Positions 41,826 through 49,855 of a DNA stretch of 64,000 nucleotides are shown here, one piece after another; the stretch's first letter is position 1; each line of letters starts with the position of its first letter. The stretch is from an uncultured Pelagibacteraceae bacterium (GTDB taxonomy: Bacteria > Pseudomonadota > Alphaproteobacteria > Pelagibacterales > Pelagibacteraceae). The stretch spans positions 248,001 through 312,000 of the forward strand of contig CACHOG010000001.1 in assembly GCA_902581445.1 (NCBI GenBank). The letters run 5' to 3'. The position numbers and the translations under genes were made by a program. Under the pieces are notes generated by a model. The model did not search any database. It was not told where the DNA came from and saw nothing but the letters and a program-made list of their open reading frames with translations.

Positions 41826-43122
41826 AATATTTAAACATTTATTATTATTCTTATTTCTCGCTTCATGCTCTCTTAATTCAGACTCTTCGTTTTGGTCTAA
41901 AAGAAATATAGATGAAAAGCAAAAAATATTAAAAATTAAACAAATTACAAAAAAAGAAGAAGTTTTACTTAAAGAAATTAATAAAAAATTAGAAATTAAT
42001 TTATCTAATTTAAAAATAGAAAATTATTCCCTTAGTTATTTTGATAATAATAATGGCAGAACAATGTATAATGGAAATTTGAAAAGCATATCTAGATATA
42101 AATTTTCAAAAATTGAAAAATTTGACGAATATGAACCTGAAATAATAATAAACCAAAATAATGTTATTTTTTTTGATAATAAGGGAACTATCCTTAAATT
42201 CGATGAAAGTTCAAAACTTCTTTGGAAAAAAAATTATTACTCTAAAGTTGAAAAAAAACTAAATCCAATTTTATTTTTATCGGCAAATCAGGATACACTT
42301 GTTGTAGTTGATACAGTTGCTAAATATTTTGCTGTAAATATAAAAACCGGCGATCTATTGTGGTCTAAATACAATGACTCACCATTTAATTCTCAAATAA
42401 AAATTTTTAAAAATAAATTTTATGTAGTAGATGCAAATAATATATTACATTGTTATTCTTTAAAAAATGGAGAAGAAATATGGGCTTTAAAAACTGAAAA
42501 ACCATTAATTAAATCTCAAAAAAAAAATTCATTAATTATCAAAAAAAATAATATAATCTTTAATAACAGCATTGGCGATATAACAGCTGTGAATTTGGAC
42601 ACAGGTGATTTAGTTTGGCAAGCACCTACTCAATCAAAAAAAATTTATGATGAGTCCATGTTTTTTAAAAATTCTGATTTGATATCAGCTAAAAACTCAA
42701 TATTATTTTCAAACAATAAAAATGGTTTTTTTTCATTAGATGCAGACAGTGGTCTTGTAATTTGGAAGCAAAAAATTAATTCAAATGTAAGACCTACGTT
42801 TTTCAACGATCTTATTTTTACAGTTACAAATGAAGGTTATTTAGTAGTAATAGATAATGAAAACGGCAAAATTATTAGAAGTAATTATTTATTGGGTAGT
42901 TTCAAAAAGAAAAAAAGAAATAAAATTAGACCAATTGGATTTATTGCAGGGAAAAATAATATTTATTTGACCTTAAATAATGGAAGACTTCTTATTGTTG
43001 ATATTAAAACCGGATCTGTAAATTCTGTTTTAAAAATAGATAATGAAAAAGTCTCTGCACCGATTGTACAAGGACAAAATTTATATGTTACAAAAAATAA
43101 TTCTATTATAAAATTGAATTAA
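41818..43122 (+). CDS. bamB: Outer membrane assembly lipoprotein BamB-like (PQQ beta-propeller)
   Basis: A 434-residue protein with a GTG start and a signal peptide ending in the lipobox LASC (Cys17). The body is made of repeating beta-propeller blades with the motif W-x-x-x and aspartate-gly pairs: LLWKKNYY, TGDLLWSKYND, NGEEIWALKT, TGDLVWQAPTQ, SGLVIWKQKI, ENGKIIRSNY. These PQQ-type repeats, the lipobox and the YfgM-like gene upstream identify BamB, a BAM-complex scaffold that helps insert outer-membrane proteins. It is larger than E. coli BamB (392) owing to a charged N-terminal region. Its stop overlaps the next ATG. Confidence 0.85.
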   Translation: MNKIFKHLLLFLFLASCSLNSDSSFWSKRNIDEKQKILKIKQITKKEEVLLKEINKKLEINLSNLKIENYSLSYFDNNNGRTMYNGNLKSISRYKFSKIEKFDEYEPEIIINQNNVIFFDNKGTILKFDESSKLLWKKNYYSKVEKKLNPILFLSANQDTLVVVDTVAKYFAVNIKTGDLLWSKYNDSPFNSQIKIFKNKFYVVDANNILHCYSLKNGEEIWALKTEKPLIKSQKKNSLIIKKNNIIFNNSIGDITAVNLDTGDLVWQAPTQSKKIYDESMFFKNSDLISAKNSILFSNNKNGFFSLDADSGLVIWKQKINSNVRPTFFNDLIFTVTNEGYLVVIDNENGKIIRSNYLLGSFKKKKRNKIRPIGFIAGKNNIYLTLNNGRLLIVDIKTGSVNSVLKIDNEKVSAPIVQGQNLYVTKNNSIIKLN

Positions 43123-43550
43123 TGATTTTAAAATTACTTGAAAAGCTTGGTAGAAAAAAAGTTGTCTTAGACAGGGGTCCGTCTCATCCAAAGTATAATG
43201 AGGCTAAACCATGGATGAATAGATATTATTTGCTTTTTAGAAATCGACCAAAATGGTTTCCATTCAACATTTTAATTCATGAAATGCTAGATGATGATCA
43301 TGGTGAAGGAGTTCATAACCACTTATTTCCATATATAACTATAATTTTAAGAGATGGATATTATGAAACTTTGAAAAAAGGAAAATTTTGGAGGCCACCT
43401 GGTTACATTGGTTTCCGATCTGCTAATAACTATCACAGAGTAGATTTAAAACCTGGTACAAAACCAATGACAATTTTTATTTCTGGACCATTTGGATTAA
43501 GAAAGGGTCCACGATCGGAATACGGGATTGATTTCAAAAAGAACAAATGA
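43122..43550 (+). CDS. Cupin-fold protein, unknown function
   Basis: A 142-residue predicted cytoplasmic protein. DDDHGEGVHNHLFPYITIILRDGYYE has the spacing of a cupin metal site (two His, then Glu-like), and NNYHRVDLKPGTKPMTIFI the second cupin motif with a further His. The short strings GVHNHLFPYIT and NYHRVDLKPG are the parts to search with. The N-terminal third (KPWMNRYYLLFRNRPKWFPFNILIHEM) is aromatic-rich. It starts on the last base of the bamB stop codon and overlaps yjbQ by 4 bases. Function unknown. Confidence 0.6.
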   Translation: MILKLLEKLGRKKVVLDRGPSHPKYNEAKPWMNRYYLLFRNRPKWFPFNILIHEMLDDDHGEGVHNHLFPYITIILRDGYYETLKKGKFWRPPGYIGFRSANNYHRVDLKPGTKPMTIFISGPFGLRKGPRSEYGIDFKKNK

Positions 43551-43966
43551 TCCAAAAGTTTTTTAATTTGGAAATTTCTACAAACGGACAAAAACTTTAC
43601 GATTTTACAGAAAAAACCAATGATTGGATCAAAGATAATGGATTTAAAAATGGTATTTTAAATATAAGCATTCAACATACAAGTGCATCTCTAATTGTTC
43701 AAGAAAACGCAGACCCAGATGTTCAAACTGATTTAATTAATTATTTTGATAAATTAGTTCCAATGAATAATAAGTTATACGTGCATACCGTTGAAGGAAA
43801 AGATGACATGCCAGCTCACATCAAATCAGCTTTAACAAATAATCAAATATCTCTAAGTGTTAAAAGTGGAAATCTATTATTAGGAACTTGGCAAGGAATA
43901 TATCTTTTTGAACACAGATTAGAGCCACATAAAAGAAAACTTATACATCATTTTATTGGAGATTAA
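43547..43966 (+). CDS. yjbQ: YjbQ family protein (UPF0047, secondary thiamine-phosphate synthase-like)
   Basis: A 139-residue protein of the UPF0047/YjbQ family. Its hallmark is SIQHTSASLIVQENADPDVQTDL (core HTSASLIVQENADP), followed by DDMPAHIKSAL and GTWQGIYLFEHR; the conserved His and Glu line the active site. Members have weak thiamine-phosphate synthase activity, and the true role is uncertain. Its start overlaps the cupin gene by 4 bases, indicating coupling. Its stop overlaps the convergent photolyase gene by 4 bases. Confidence 0.9.
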   Translation: MIQKFFNLEISTNGQKLYDFTEKTNDWIKDNGFKNGILNISIQHTSASLIVQENADPDVQTDLINYFDKLVPMNNKLYVHTVEGKDDMPAHIKSALTNNQISLSVKSGNLLLGTWQGIYLFEHRLEPHKRKLIHHFIGD

Positions 43967-45384
43967 TTTTTTTTAAGACTTTGAAATGCGTTTAAAGCTT
44001 CCTGTCTAGCAACTTCATGTTTTACCAAGGGAGCAGGGTAGTCTTTACCTATTATGGTTTTAATTGCTTCTTGATATTTTTTTTCCATTTCCCATGGTTT
44101 ATGAATAAATTTTTTTGGAACTTTTGACAATTCAGGAACCCATTTCTTAACATAGTCGCCGTCTTTATCAAATTTTTCACCCTGAAGAATGGGATTAAAA
44201 ATTCTAAAATATGGTGCGGCATCTGCTCCGCAACCAGCAACCCACTGCCATTGTGCTACATTGTTTGCAGCATTAAAATCTAATAAACAATTTCTGAAAT
44301 GTTTCTCTCCTTCTTGCCAGTTAATTCTCAAATGTTTTACTAAAAAAGATCCAACAACCATTCTAATTCTGTTGTGCATCCATCCAGTTTCATAAAGTTC
44401 TCTCATTCCAGCATCGACTATTGGGTATCCAGTCATTCCTTTCTTCCATGCTTTTAAAAAATTATTATTTTTAACCCATGGAAATCGATCAAATTCTTTT
44501 CTAAGATTACCACTTAACATTTGTGGGAAATTATTAATTAGGCTGTGAGAAAATTCTCTCCAACCAATTTCGTTAATATATTTTTTTATACTAATATTCT
44601 TTTGCTTAATACTTGAACATTTTTCAAAAATATTTTGTACACTAATTTGACCATTTCGTATAAACGGTGAAAGCTTTGAAGTACCTTTTTTTGACGGAAA
44701 ATCTCTATCAATTCCATAATCACTAATATCCTTTTTAATAAATTCGTTCAAAACATTTTCAGCTTGGGTTTCTGATGTGGTCCAGTAATTTTCAAACTTT
44801 TTGTACCAGTTTTTTCTGGGAAGTATTTTATCTGAATTAATTCCTCCATTAAAAAAATTTTTAGCTTTTTTAATTTTTTTCACATTTGAACTCTTTTCAG
44901 GAACTTTTTCTAAGTAAATTCTTTCAGCATTTCTCCAAAACGGACTATAAACTTTAAAAGGCGTTCCATCACTTTTATTTACTTTATTAAATTCATTAAG
45001 AACATTTCCTTTAAAAAATTTAAAATTTATTTTTTCATTTTCAAAAAACGTTATTAATTTTTTATCAATTTTTAATTCTTCTGGTTCATAGATTTTATTC
45101 CAGTAAACACTTAAATTTTTTACTTTTTTGACTTTAGAAAAAAATTTTATTTCTTCTGAATTAAAAATTTCCAGATTAATATTAAATTTTTGTAAATCTT
45201 TACTAAATTCCTTAAGTGATTTGCTTATCCACCACTTTTGCGCTTCTCTTTTTTGATCGAATTTTAGGTTATTGTATATATAGATTGCAGATACGAATTC
45301 ATGATTATTTGTTGCATAGGACAATGCTGGATTATTTTTTATTCTAAAATCATCTCTTATCCAAAATACTGCGTGTTTACTCAT
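43963..45384 (-). CDS. phrB: Deoxyribodipyrimidine photolyase (class I CPD)
   Basis: A 473-residue light-driven DNA repair enzyme, the same length as E. coli PhrB. The N-terminal Rossmann part begins AVFWIRDDFRIKNNPAL. The FAD-binding C-terminal domain has GYPIVDAGMRELYETGWMHNRIRMVVGSFLVKHL (core GWMHNRIRM), WQEGEKHF and DFNAANNVAQWQWVAGCGADAAPYFRIFNP (core NNVAQWQW), the tryptophan-rich electron-transfer and flavin pocket. It fits a sunlit surface-ocean lifestyle. The stop overlaps yjbQ by 4 bases; the dpaL-like gene ends one base upstream. Confidence 0.95.
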   Translation of the reverse strand: MSKHAVFWIRDDFRIKNNPALSYATNNHEFVSAIYIYNNLKFDQKREAQKWWISKSLKEFSKDLQKFNINLEIFNSEEIKFFSKVKKVKNLSVYWNKIYEPEELKIDKKLITFFENEKINFKFFKGNVLNEFNKVNKSDGTPFKVYSPFWRNAERIYLEKVPEKSSNVKKIKKAKNFFNGGINSDKILPRKNWYKKFENYWTTSETQAENVLNEFIKKDISDYGIDRDFPSKKGTSKLSPFIRNGQISVQNIFEKCSSIKQKNISIKKYINEIGWREFSHSLINNFPQMLSGNLRKEFDRFPWVKNNNFLKAWKKGMTGYPIVDAGMRELYETGWMHNRIRMVVGSFLVKHLRINWQEGEKHFRNCLLDFNAANNVAQWQWVAGCGADAAPYFRIFNPILQGEKFDKDGDYVKKWVPELSKVPKKFIHKPWEMEKKYQEAIKTIIGKDYPAPLVKHEVARQEALNAFQSLKKN

Positions 45385-45385
45385 T

Positions 45386-46528
45386 TTATTTAAGTGTTTC
45401 GTTACCTAGTGAAATCATTCGATTGTAAAGTGTTGTATCTGTGTCTCCTTCACAACCAATTAAAAGAACATTTGATTTATCATTTAAGTCTAACGATTGC
45501 TTAATTTTTTTATTATTACAACTCATTATCAAACTCATTATACCTGGCGCAGAACACTCTCCACCTATTATTTTATCATTGCTAAATTCACTTTTAGCTA
45601 ACATTGCTACCGTTGTTGCTATGTTATCATCTGACAAACTAAGACAATTATTTACAGAATTTTTAATTATTTGCCATGGGACCAAAGATACCTCCCCGCA
45701 GGACATACCACCCATTATACTTTCTTTTTTTATGTCCACTTTTGTGAGCTTAGAATTGTAAATGCTTGAAAGTACACAATCTGCGCTTTCAGGTTCGATA
45801 ATAATTATCCTTGGTATTCTTTTAAAATATCTTGCAACACCAGCAATAACTGCTGAAGCCATACCTCCAACACCTGCTTGTAAAAAAATATGTGTTATAT
45901 AATGGTTAGTTTGTTCGGATATCTCTTTAATCATCACTGAATATCCTGACATTGTCAATTTTGGAACAAGCTCATAATCTTGCCAGGCAACATCTTGAAT
46001 AATTTCCCAATTATTTTCAGTTGATTGCTTTATGCAAGCTTTAAGAGAGTCATCATAATTTCCTTTAACTCTTATAATTTCAGCACCAAAGCTTGCAATA
46101 TCTCTTGCTCTACTTTCGCTTACATTTTCACTTATAAATATTTTACTTTTCAATCCTAGTCTTTGAGCTCCCCAAGCTACTGATTTTCCATGATTACCAG
46201 CTGTTGCAGTTGAAACAATAATATCTTTATTTCCAGCAGAAATTTTTTCTACAGCATATGCTCCTCCAAGAGCTTTGAAAGATTTTAGTTTGAATCTTTT
46301 AGATTCATCTTTATAAAAAATTTTATTTAAATTATAATTTTTAGACAATTTATTTAAATCAATAAGTGGAGTAGGCTTATACCCTTCCCAACTTGATATT
46401 GATGTGTAAGCATCATCAATAAAACTTTTTGGTAAAACTTTTAAAATTTCTTCACGACTAAAATTATATTTTTGATTTGATATAAATTTATTATGTGACC
46501 AGCTATCAAATACGTTTCCTGATTGCAT
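45386..46528 (-). CDS. Diaminopropionate ammonia-lyase-like PLP enzyme
   Basis: A 380-residue fold type II PLP enzyme. The lysine that binds PLP is in KRFKLKSFKALGGAYAV, the arrangement typical of diaminopropionate ammonia-lyase (DpaL/YgeX) where 'RFGLNSFK-LGGAYA' is usual. STATAGNHGKSVAWGAQRLG, GVGGMASAVIAGVARY and LIGCEGDTD (phosphate and cofactor sites) follow. DpaL turns 2,3-diaminopropionate into pyruvate and two ammonia. EutB of ectoine degradation and threonine/serine dehydratases share the fold; the KSFK string favours the DpaL group. It immediately follows the GS-like gene and is near amt, consistent with nitrogen salvage. Confidence 0.75.
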   Translation of the reverse strand: MQSGNVFDSWSHNKFISNQKYNFSREEILKVLPKSFIDDAYTSISSWEGYKPTPLIDLNKLSKNYNLNKIFYKDESKRFKLKSFKALGGAYAVEKISAGNKDIIVSTATAGNHGKSVAWGAQRLGLKSKIFISENVSESRARDIASFGAEIIRVKGNYDDSLKACIKQSTENNWEIIQDVAWQDYELVPKLTMSGYSVMIKEISEQTNHYITHIFLQAGVGGMASAVIAGVARYFKRIPRIIIIEPESADCVLSSIYNSKLTKVDIKKESIMGGMSCGEVSLVPWQIIKNSVNNCLSLSDDNIATTVAMLAKSEFSNDKIIGGECSAPGIMSLIMSCNNKKIKQSLDLNDKSNVLLIGCEGDTDTTLYNRMISLGNETLK

Positions 46529-47854
46529 TTAACAATCTAAAGTATTTAATTTTTCCCAATCTGTTATCGGGCCTTTTTTATCAAAATTTTCATTTTGGAA
46601 GAAACTTCTTATTTCTTCCTTTTTTAGTTTAATGTAGCTATTTATAACTGTTTCACCAAAAGCATCTTTTATAATTTTATTTTCCTCTAGTTTTTCTAAA
46701 GCCTCTTCAAGATCATCTGGTAGCTTATCAAGATCTGGATAATTTTTATAATCAGTGTACATATTACATGTTAAAGGCTCGCCAGGATCAAGTTTCATAT
46801 TCATTCCATGTAGACCTGCAGCAAGTATTCCCGCCTGTAAAAGATATGGATTTGAGGATCCGTCCATAAGTCTAAGTTCAAATCTTCCTGGATCTGGTAT
46901 TCTTATCATATGTGTTCTATTATTCCCTGTATATGAGATGCTTGATGGTGACCAAGAAGCACCAGATTTTGTTGGAGGTGCATTTATACGTCTAAAACTA
47001 TTAATGGTTGGATTGAAAAAAGCAGATAGTGATGCAGCGTTTTTCATTAAACCACCTAAAAAATTGTAAGCCAATTTACTTAGTCCATACCTATCTCCAC
47101 TTTCTAAAAACTTGTTATTTTTTTCATTCCATAAAGAAATATGAGCATGGCAACCATTCCCTGTAAGATTTTCAAATGGTTTTGGCATAAATGTAGCTCT
47201 CAAACCGTGCTTTTCAGATAAAGTTTTTACCATAAATTTAAAAAAAACATGCCTATCTGCAGTAGTAAGACAATCAGAGTAATCCCAATTCATTTCAAAT
47301 TGCCCATTAGCATCTTCATGATCATTTTGATAAGGACCCCAACCTAGTTCAATCATACAATCACAAATTTCTTTTATTAAATCATAACGTCTCATTAAAG
47401 CGGATTGATCATAGCAAGGTTTTGATTGTATATCTCTTTGATCAGCTATTGATGCCCCATCTGCTGAAACTAAAAAATATTCACACTCAACACCAGATTT
47501 CATAGTTAATTTATCTCTATATAAAATATCAATTTGTTTTTTTAGCATTACTCTTGGTGAAGCCTCTACTTGTTTTCCATCCATCCACAAATCTGATGCA
47601 AGCCAACCAACCTCTTTATTCCATGGAAGTTGAATTAAACTGTCAGGATCAGGAATTGCAAACATATCAGAGTCCGCTGGAGTCATATCCAGCCAAGTTG
47701 CAAAACCAGCAAAACCTGCACCATCTTTTTGCATTCCCGAAATTGCACTCGCAGGTACAAGTTTTGATCTCAATACTCCAAAAAGATCAACAAAACTAAT
47801 TAAAAAATATTTTATTTTTTTTGTCTTTGCTATTGTAGAAAGGTTTTTTGACAT
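46529..47854 (-). CDS. Glutamine synthetase family protein (GlnT/GMAS-related)
   Basis: A 441-residue GS-fold ligase. Visible catalytic parts: GVECEYFLV, DHEDANGQFEMNWDYSD, NGCHAHISLW (ATP/ammonia site), SYTGNNRTHMIRIP and GRFELRLMDGSSNPYLLQAG. The shortened C-terminus and the sequence around GVLRSKLVPAS place it with GlnT/gamma-glutamyl-amine synthetases and not with GlnA, and no adenylylation tyrosine loop is seen. It should ligate glutamate to ammonia or an amine. The second GS relative (gmaS, 53458-54927) shares about half its motifs. A 53-residue membrane protein gene precedes it by 19 bases. Confidence 0.85.
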   Translation of the reverse strand: MSKNLSTIAKTKKIKYFLISFVDLFGVLRSKLVPASAISGMQKDGAGFAGFATWLDMTPADSDMFAIPDPDSLIQLPWNKEVGWLASDLWMDGKQVEASPRVMLKKQIDILYRDKLTMKSGVECEYFLVSADGASIADQRDIQSKPCYDQSALMRRYDLIKEICDCMIELGWGPYQNDHEDANGQFEMNWDYSDCLTTADRHVFFKFMVKTLSEKHGLRATFMPKPFENLTGNGCHAHISLWNEKNNKFLESGDRYGLSKLAYNFLGGLMKNAASLSAFFNPTINSFRRINAPPTKSGASWSPSSISYTGNNRTHMIRIPDPGRFELRLMDGSSNPYLLQAGILAAGLHGMNMKLDPGEPLTCNMYTDYKNYPDLDKLPDDLEEALEKLEENKIIKDAFGETVINSYIKLKKEEIRSFFQNENFDKKGPITDWEKLNTLDC

Positions 47855-47873
47855 AAATTATTGTAGCACAATA

Positions 47874-48035
47874 TTATTTAAATAGAGATAAAAAGAAATC
47901 TTTGTAATAAATGAAATTTATTACAATAATAATTATTATTGCTAAAACCACACCATATATAGCTTTAGGCCACGCAAGCCTAGACATTTTACTAGGAGTT
48001 TTATTTAAATTTTCTTGATTATTATTTTCGTCCAT
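47874..48035 (-). CDS. Small predicted membrane protein, 53 residues
   Basis: A 53-codon ORF between the GS-like gene and the amt transcription unit, found by reading the minus strand. It starts MDENNNQENLNKTPSKMS, a polar head, then LAWPKAIYGVVLAIIIIIV, one strongly hydrophobic span (about residues 25-44), and a short tail YYKDFFLSLFK. The layout with Pro-Lys before the span is typical of single-span small proteins. The start lies 10 bases after a terminator hairpin and lacks a clear Shine-Dalgarno sequence. Position suggests a role with the ammonium transporter or the ligase; function unknown. Confidence 0.55.
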   Translation of the reverse strand: MDENNNQENLNKTPSKMSRLAWPKAIYGVVLAIIIIIVINFIYYKDFFLSLFK

Positions 48036-48045
48036 GACTTTAATA

Positions 48046-48075
48046 AAGGGCACACAACAATTGATGTGTGCCCTT
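48046..48075. terminator. Terminator hairpin after the amt-associated small gene
   Basis: Perfect 11-bp stem AAGGGCACACA (48046-48056) and TGTGTGCCCTT (48065-48075), loop ACAATTGA. The minus strand continues TATTAAAG, a poor T-tract, so some readthrough into the 53-residue gene and the GS-like gene is likely. It ends the amt and 73-residue gene unit, which starts 9 bases to its right. Confidence 0.85.
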
Positions 48076-48083
48076 AATTTTAA

Positions 48084-48305
48084 TTACCCGTCGGTAATAT
48101 TGCTTTTCCAATCATTTGGACCACGTCTTTGCCTTGCAAGTTTTTCAAGCTCTTCTTTTTCTTGCTTGGCAGTAATGACATGCCATCCAATCCAAATTAT
48201 GAGACCAAGAATTACTAATATTCCTTCTGATCCCACACCTGGATAAATAGCACCTTTGACTTCAGAGGCGCTTAAATGATCTATCCAGTTTGTTACTGTT
48301 GCCAT
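48084..48305 (-). CDS. Small membrane protein downstream of amt, 73 residues
   Basis: A 73-residue protein with one membrane span, GILVILGLIIWIGWHVI (about residues 28-44), and a long basic/acidic cytoplasmic tail TAKQEKEELEKLARQRR ending NDWKSNITDG. The N-terminal NWIDHLSASEVKGAIYPG may be periplasmic. It starts 12 bases after the amt stop with the ATAATAT leader between, and AGGAGG-like bases precede the ATG, so it is cotranscribed and separately translated. A small partner of the ammonium channel is inferred from position only. Function unknown. Confidence 0.7.
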   Translation of the reverse strand: MATVTNWIDHLSASEVKGAIYPGVGSEGILVILGLIIWIGWHVITAKQEKEELEKLARQRRGPNDWKSNITDG

Positions 48306-48317
48306 ATATTATCCTCC

Positions 48318-49718
48318 TTATCTAGTTGCTGAGGCTACCGATTTTTCATCGTCTTTTGCAGCCTCCATTATTTCGTAGTCTAATCCAGCAATTTCCGCTT
48401 CTCTTGGAATTCTTAATCTTCCAACTCCATTGAGAACTTTTGCAATTATATATCCCGGTATCATTCCCAAAACAAAAAACATTATTATTGCCCCGATAAA
48501 CATACCTAAAGGATTTATTGATGCATAAGTTGATCCGTCCCACATAGCTCCAACACTATAACCTGATGATGGATAACCATTTAAAACAAACCCACAAATC
48601 ACTAAACCTACAAATCCAGCATAACCATGAACTGCAACCGCACCGACTGCATCATCTATCTTGAACTTACGTTCAACCCAGTAATGCATTTTGTATGCGA
48701 TAACAACACCGATCATACCTATTATCATTGATTGAATTGGGTGATACAAATCATTACCTGCAGACGCACAGATAATTCCAGCTAGACCAGATGAATAAGT
48801 CCAAAAAGGATCTCCTCTTGAGACTACATATCCAGCTAATAATCCTCCAGAAAGTGACATTAAAAAGTTAAATGTAATACCACTTAGTGTAGTAGGAGTT
48901 ACATAAATGTTTGTTGCGGTAAAGTAAGTTACACCTTCCATTCCGTACTCTGGACCCAAATTGAAAATAGGAATATTACATGCAGCATAGAAACCCCAGA
49001 AACCGGTATAAATTAAAAACAATCCGATTGTTACCAACCAAGGATTTCTTGGTCCTATATTTCTAGGTTCTCCACTTGATGTAAATTTACCTATTCTTGG
49101 ACCTAAAACGACTAAAATACCCAAAGCAAATCCACCAGCTATTGCGTGAATTACTCCAGATGCGTAAGCATCATGATATCCAAGTAGTTTAAGCATCCAA
49201 CCGTCAAAGTGCCATCCCCATGCAGCATCTATTGTCCAGAAAACAGATCCAATTGCAATTGCTAGTATTCCAAAGGCAAATGTTGTTATTCTCTCTATAA
49301 CTGCACCGGATACAATTGAAGCGGCTGTCCATGAGAAAAGTAGAAACGCTGCCCAGAAAACCCCACTAATATGATCACCCAAGTTTACAGCCATCAGCTG
49401 GCTTGTAGCTACATAAAATTTAGCACTAAAAGCAGAGTCGTCAGTTATTAAAGCATCGCTTCCATTCATTATTGATGGTGCAAGGCCTGGCCCTGTTGGA
49501 AATGCCCAATAAATCCACCAACCAAATAAAAACCACGTAACTGTTACCAAAGGTATCAGCATTGTGTTTTTCATTAAAGTATGTTGATGATGTTTGTATC
49601 GGGAAGCTCCAACTTCATACATACAGAAACCCACGTGAATTAAAAACATGAGCACTACCGTTATCCAATAGTAAAACTCTGTAAATATGGTCGTCAATGC
49701 ACCTAGTTCGTCAGTCAT
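48318..49718 (-). CDS. amt: Ammonium transporter
   Basis: A 466-residue Amt/MEP/Rh channel with about eleven hydrophobic spans. The twin-histidine pore residues are visible in ASGVIHAIAGGFALG and GAVAVHGYAGFVG. SWTAASIVSGAVIERI and NIGPRNPWLVTIGLFLIYTGFWGF are family helices. The usual DFAGG motif before the first His is replaced by YASGV, so it is not an ordinary E. coli AmtB. It imports ammonium or methylammonium. A GGAGG ribosome-binding site precedes the ATG. Two palindromes sit upstream at 49731-49744 and 49766-49787. The 73-residue protein follows. Confidence 0.92.
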   Translation of the reverse strand: MTDELGALTTIFTEFYYWITVVLMFLIHVGFCMYEVGASRYKHHQHTLMKNTMLIPLVTVTWFLFGWWIYWAFPTGPGLAPSIMNGSDALITDDSAFSAKFYVATSQLMAVNLGDHISGVFWAAFLLFSWTAASIVSGAVIERITTFAFGILAIAIGSVFWTIDAAWGWHFDGWMLKLLGYHDAYASGVIHAIAGGFALGILVVLGPRIGKFTSSGEPRNIGPRNPWLVTIGLFLIYTGFWGFYAACNIPIFNLGPEYGMEGVTYFTATNIYVTPTTLSGITFNFLMSLSGGLLAGYVVSRGDPFWTYSSGLAGIICASAGNDLYHPIQSMIIGMIGVVIAYKMHYWVERKFKIDDAVGAVAVHGYAGFVGLVICGFVLNGYPSSGYSVGAMWDGSTYASINPLGMFIGAIIMFFVLGMIPGYIIAKVLNGVGRLRIPREAEIAGLDYEIMEAAKDDEKSVASATR

Positions 49719-49730
49719 TTCAAACCTCCA

Positions 49731-49787
49731 TTTGTTATAACAAATTATGAATATATTATTTGATGTTAAGGTTAGTACAATCCTTAA
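49731..49787. promoter_or_regulatory. Two palindromes upstream of amt
   Basis: TTTGTTATAACAAA (49731-49744) is a perfect 14-base palindrome just before the amt ribosome-binding site. TTAAGG-N10-CCTTAA (49766-49787) is a dyad whose inner bases also pair in part. On the minus strand a TTGTAC/TAATAT pair (16-base spacing) overlaps the outer dyad. They are candidate operators for nitrogen or general control; I do not recognise the regulator. Confidence 0.4.
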
Positions 49788-49855
49788 AAACCTAGATCGA
49801 ACGCAAATAATTAAATTAAAAACAACCTGAAGTAGATGAAAATTGATTTAGATTC

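Noticed and set aside
46755-47069. Plus-strand ORF inside the GS-like gene
   Set aside because: Shadow of the GS coding frame; no ribosome-binding site and no family motifs.
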